In this document: positions 61,303-64,000 of the stretch, one piece after another
How the letters are laid out: the number at the start of each line of letters is the position of its first letter
How positions within the stretch are numbered: position 1 is the first letter of the stretch
Source of the DNA: CAVYYW01 sp963772845
GTDB lineage: Bacteria > Bacillota > Bacilli > Bacillales > Sporolactobacillaceae
NCBI GenBank assembly: GCA_963772845.1
Contig: CAVYYW010000023.1
Location: 1 to 64,000, forward strand
Length of the DNA stretch: 64,000 nt
Direction: 5' to 3'
Made by a program: the position numbers and the translations under genes
Notes under the pieces: generated by a model
What the model saw: the letters and a program-made list of their open reading frames with translations, nothing else
Databases searched by the model: none
Told to the model about the DNA's origin: nothing

Positions 61303-63534
61303 TTACACTCTCTCAATAGGCGCAAATGATCCTAGCAGGCGCTTCAGTCCAACCGGCTTTGGAAATGCAATGTCGAGCTCCACGGAGTCCCCTTCGCCCT
61401 TCATGCTGACAACGGTGCCTTTGCCCCACTTTTTGTGAGTAACTTGGTCGCCGACAGACCATGCTGAATCCGATTTTCCAGGTTGCTTCTGCAAAGAAGG
61501 ACGCTTAGCGGAATACGGCTTTTGATAGCCGGATTGAGCAGGTTTTGGAGCTGCAGCGGTTTTTTTCCTTGAGGAGAAGCTTTCGATCTTCGGTGTTGTG
61601 TCCTCAAGCAGGTCTTCTGGAATTTCTTTTATAAAACGGGACGGCAAATTCATATTGGTCCGTCCAAACAAGGTGCGCATTTTGGCGTTCGTCATGTAGA
61701 GCGCTTTTTCTGCACGGGTAATGCCGACATAAGCCAGACGGCGTTCTTCTTCCATTTCTTCCTGATCATCCAGGGCTCTGACATGAGGGAAAATCCCTTC
61801 TTCCAACCCAATAAGGAACACGATAGGAAATTCGAGTCCTTTGGCGGAGTGGAGCGTCATGAGTGTAACCGAGTCCAGATTCTGATCTGCTTCTTCGTCA
61901 CGGTTTATATCTGAATCGAGAGCAAGCTCTGTCAGGAAACCGACAAGTGACTTGTCATCATTGTCTTTTTCGTATTCTTTTGTAACCGATAGAAATTCCT
62001 CAATATTTTCAAGGCGGCTCTCCGACTCAATCGTCTTTTCCGCTTTTAAAGCTTTTCGATAACCAGTGCCTTCAAGAACGTCTTCCACAAGCTCAGTTAC
62101 TGAGAGATAGTCCTGCATATTTGACCAGTTGCTGATTTGTGTGCCGAATTCATCGAGCGCTTTCGCTGCCCGTTTCGGAACGGTGGTCTGGTCGACTTCA
62201 AGAATAGCCTGCATTAACGACAGATCCTGGGCCAGTGCGTAATCGGCAAGCTTGTCCATTGATGAAGCGCCGATTCCCCGCTTCGGTTCATTCACGACTC
62301 TCGCCAGGCTGATATCGTCATCTGGATTGGAAACCAGTCTTAAATAAGCCAGCAGGTCTTTAATTTCTTTTCGATCATAGAACTTAATGCTGCCGACCAT
62401 TTTATAAGGAATATTAGATTTTAATAGCGTTTCCTCGATCACACGGGATTGAGCATTTGTTCTGTACAGGACAGCCATATCCGAATAATTGAAGCCGTCT
62501 TTGAACATTTCGCTCATTTTACCGGAAACGAAATACCCTTCTTCATACTCCGTGCCGCCTTGAAAATATTCAATATGCTGGCCATCATTGTTATCTGTCC
62601 ACAGCTTCTTAGGCTTTCTGTTTGAGTTATTTTGGATAACATGGTTAGCTGCCTGGAGAATTTTCTTCGTGGATCGGTAATTCTGTTCAAGCATGATCAC
62701 TTCAGTGTTCTCATAGTCCTTTTCAAATGAAAGGATATTCTCTATGTCTGCTCCCCGCCAGCGATAGATCGATTGATCCGAATCACCGACAACACAGATG
62801 TTCTTCAGCTTATCTGCCAGCATATTAACGAGCAGATACTGCGCCCGGTTCGTATCCTGATACTCATCCACGTGGATGTACTGAAACTTCCGTTGGTAAT
62901 ATTCGAGCGTTTCAGGAACCCGGTCAAACAGGTGGATAGTGGTCATGATCAGATCATCAAAGTCCAGCGCGTGGTTTTTAAGCAAGCGCTTTTCATATTC
63001 CGCATAGACATCGCTGACAATTTCTTCATACGGGCCTTGCGCAATTTTGGCATATAAAGCAGAAGTCTTCAGTTCGTTCTTGGCTGAACTGATGGTACCC
63101 AGAATGCTGCGCGGTGTGAATTTTTTGGGGTCAATGTTCTTATCTTTCTGGATTTTTTTGATGACAGAAAGCTGATCCGTTGAATCCAGGATAGAAAAGT
63201 TGCGGTTAATACCGATCCGGTCAATATCACGTCTAAGGATCCGTACACACATCGAGTGAAACGTCGAGACCCAAATATCATTAGCTAAAGGCCCTGTCAG
63301 ATCGGCGAGACGCTTCTGCATCTCCTTGGATGCCTTATTGGTAAAAGTGATCGCAAGAATGTTCCACGGAGCCACTTCCCTCTCCAGCATGAGATAGGCG
63401 ATTCGATGGGTAAGAACCCTTGTTTTCCCACTGCCTGCTCCTGCCATTAAAAGAAGCGGGCCGTCAGAATGCTGGACAGCCTTTTTTTGTTCCGGATTCA
63501 GACCTGTTAGTAATTGTTCTTCAATATCATGCAT
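61303..63534 (-). CDS. pcrA: ATP-dependent DNA helicase PcrA
   Basis: 743 residues of UvrD/Rep superfamily 1. Motif I PLLLMAGAGSGKTRVLTHR, motif II YIHVDEYQDTNRAQYLL, motif III GDSDQSIYRWRGADI, motif IV EQNYRSTKKILQAANHVI, motif V VTLMTLHSAKGLEFPIVFL, motif VI RRLAYVGITRAEKALYM, plus a C-terminal Tudor-like region (GDQVTHKKWGKGTVVSMKGE). It removes obstacles and RecA during repair and replication. ATG 63534 has AAGGAAGGTG upstream; a GTG at 63543 overlaps that SD. Confidence 0.97.
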   Translation of the reverse strand: MHDIEEQLLTGLNPEQKKAVQHSDGPLLLMAGAGSGKTRVLTHRIAYLMLEREVAPWNILAITFTNKASKEMQKRLADLTGPLANDIWVSTFHSMCVRILRRDIDRIGINRNFSILDSTDQLSVIKKIQKDKNIDPKKFTPRSILGTISSAKNELKTSALYAKIAQGPYEEIVSDVYAEYEKRLLKNHALDFDDLIMTTIHLFDRVPETLEYYQRKFQYIHVDEYQDTNRAQYLLVNMLADKLKNICVVGDSDQSIYRWRGADIENILSFEKDYENTEVIMLEQNYRSTKKILQAANHVIQNNSNRKPKKLWTDNNDGQHIEYFQGGTEYEEGYFVSGKMSEMFKDGFNYSDMAVLYRTNAQSRVIEETLLKSNIPYKMVGSIKFYDRKEIKDLLAYLRLVSNPDDDISLARVVNEPKRGIGASSMDKLADYALAQDLSLMQAILEVDQTTVPKRAAKALDEFGTQISNWSNMQDYLSVTELVEDVLEGTGYRKALKAEKTIESESRLENIEEFLSVTKEYEKDNDDKSLVGFLTELALDSDINRDEEADQNLDSVTLMTLHSAKGLEFPIVFLIGLEEGIFPHVRALDDQEEMEEERRLAYVGITRAEKALYMTNAKMRTLFGRTNMNLPSRFIKEIPEDLLEDTTPKIESFSSRKKTAAAPKPAQSGYQKPYSAKRPSLQKQPGKSDSAWSVGDQVTHKKWGKGTVVSMKGEGDSVELDIAFPKPVGLKRLLGSFAPIERV

Positions 63535-63550
63535 AACCGTCACCTTCCTT

Positions 63551-64000
63551 TTATTGCTTCGGGCTCTTGATGGACTTAACCGCTTTAACGGTTTTTAGCG
63601 CTGTCTTGATGTCATCATAGATGCCGTTTCCGATCACGACCGTGTCAGCAAAAGCGGCCGCTTCCTTCGCTTTTTCGACGGAATTAATGCCCCCGCCGTA
63701 AAAAACCTGTGTATTTTTCAACTGCTGCTGGACAGCTTTAACGTTGTTCATATCGCCGTACATTCCGCTGTATTCCAGATAAAAAACCGGAAGATGAAAC
63801 ATACGTTCTGTTATTTGAGCATACGCAATGATATCCTCGCGGTCAAGGTCTGTATCGGCTCCAGTCAACTGAGAAACTTTTGCTTCATGGTTGAGTGACA
63901 CATAACCCTCCACAATTACTTCTTTCCAGTTAATCGTCTCTCCGAAAAGCTTCATCGCTTCATGATGGTGCCCAATAATCCAGTCGGGATGAGATGCGTT
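63551..64000 (-). CDS. pcrB: PcrB, heptaprenylglyceryl phosphate synthase (3' part)
   Basis: The frame enters from the right window edge, and the last 149 codons are present (the family is about 230 residues). Blocks seen: EGYVSLNHEAKVSQLTGADT, YAQITERMFHLPVFYLEYSG and TQVFYGGGINSVEKAKEAAA, the phosphate-binding end of this TIM barrel. It joins heptaprenyl diphosphate to glycerol-1-phosphate. An internal ATG at 63955 is not the start. 16 bases from pcrA, head of the pcrB-pcrA-ligA-camS operon. Confidence 0.95.
   Translation of the reverse strand, partial: NASHPDWIIGHHHEAMKLFGETINWKEVIVEGYVSLNHEAKVSQLTGADTDLDREDIIAYAQITERMFHLPVFYLEYSGMYGDMNNVKAVQQQLKNTQVFYGGGINSVEKAKEAAAFADTVVIGNGIYDDIKTALKTVKAVKSIKSPKQ

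Overview
The window reads as the chromosome of a low-GC, Gram-positive, Bacillaceae-like Firmicute. AGGAGG-type ribosome binding sites are strong, TTG and GTG starts are common, and lipoproteins carry LxxC lipoboxes. The gene order pcrB-pcrA-ligA-camS ... gatC-gatA-gatB ... dgkB ... rlmCD follows the arrangement I know from Bacillus subtilis. I cannot name the species from sequence alone.

Layout. (1) 0-5.2 kb: acetyltransferases, a small DUF1294 membrane protein, a SurA_N-type lipoprotein, class I fructose-bisphosphate aldolase and a membrane-anchored Mrr-type nuclease. (2) 5.5-10.4 kb: a 2.3-kb direct tandem duplication of katG behind PerR-like boxes. The first copy has a 1-base insertion and the second lacks its 5' end, so neither is intact as written. 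(3) 10.8-22.7 kb: a co-directional minus-strand block of small modifying enzymes (GNATs, Nudix, nucleotidyltransferase, methyltransferase, aldo/keto reductase, beta-lactamase-like hydrolase, alpha/beta hydrolase, HhH-like protein), several broken by single-base lesions. (4) 22.8-30.4 kb: two P-loop kinase-like proteins, lipoproteins, a decaying IS3-family element inside a small ORF, an undescribed three-gene operon (zinc ribbon/HTH plus two related small proteins), an msrA remnant and a SASA esterase. (5) 30.6-40.3 kb: a complete kdp potassium-uptake locus with kdpF, an extra small ORF before it, kdpA, kdpB, kdpC, a free-standing KdpD N-terminal protein, full KdpD and KdpE. (6) 41.4-64 kb: conserved backbone with rlmCD, a guanine-riboswitch-controlled nucleoside transporter, dgkB, a radical SAM protein, gatCAB, an MFS transporter, proline-catabolic P5C dehydrogenase, an RsgA-type GTPase, camS, ligA, pcrA and the C-terminal part of pcrB.

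The most unusual feature is the set of unrelated intergenic repeat arrays at 1.2, 10.5, 47.3, 54.2 and 60.7 kb. Several are built of dyads, and their periods (about 21, 51-53 and 61 bases) sit near whole numbers of DNA helical turns. The best candidates for something undescribed are these phased arrays, the 26.2-27.2-kb operon whose second and third proteins look homologous, and the split/duplicated KdpD arrangement in which only the full-length kinase carries a c-di-AMP-type USP motif. Several genes in the left half are broken. Some lesions lie in short homopolymers and could be sequencing errors, but others (a TGA at a conserved Trp, a non-homopolymer insertion in katG) look real.
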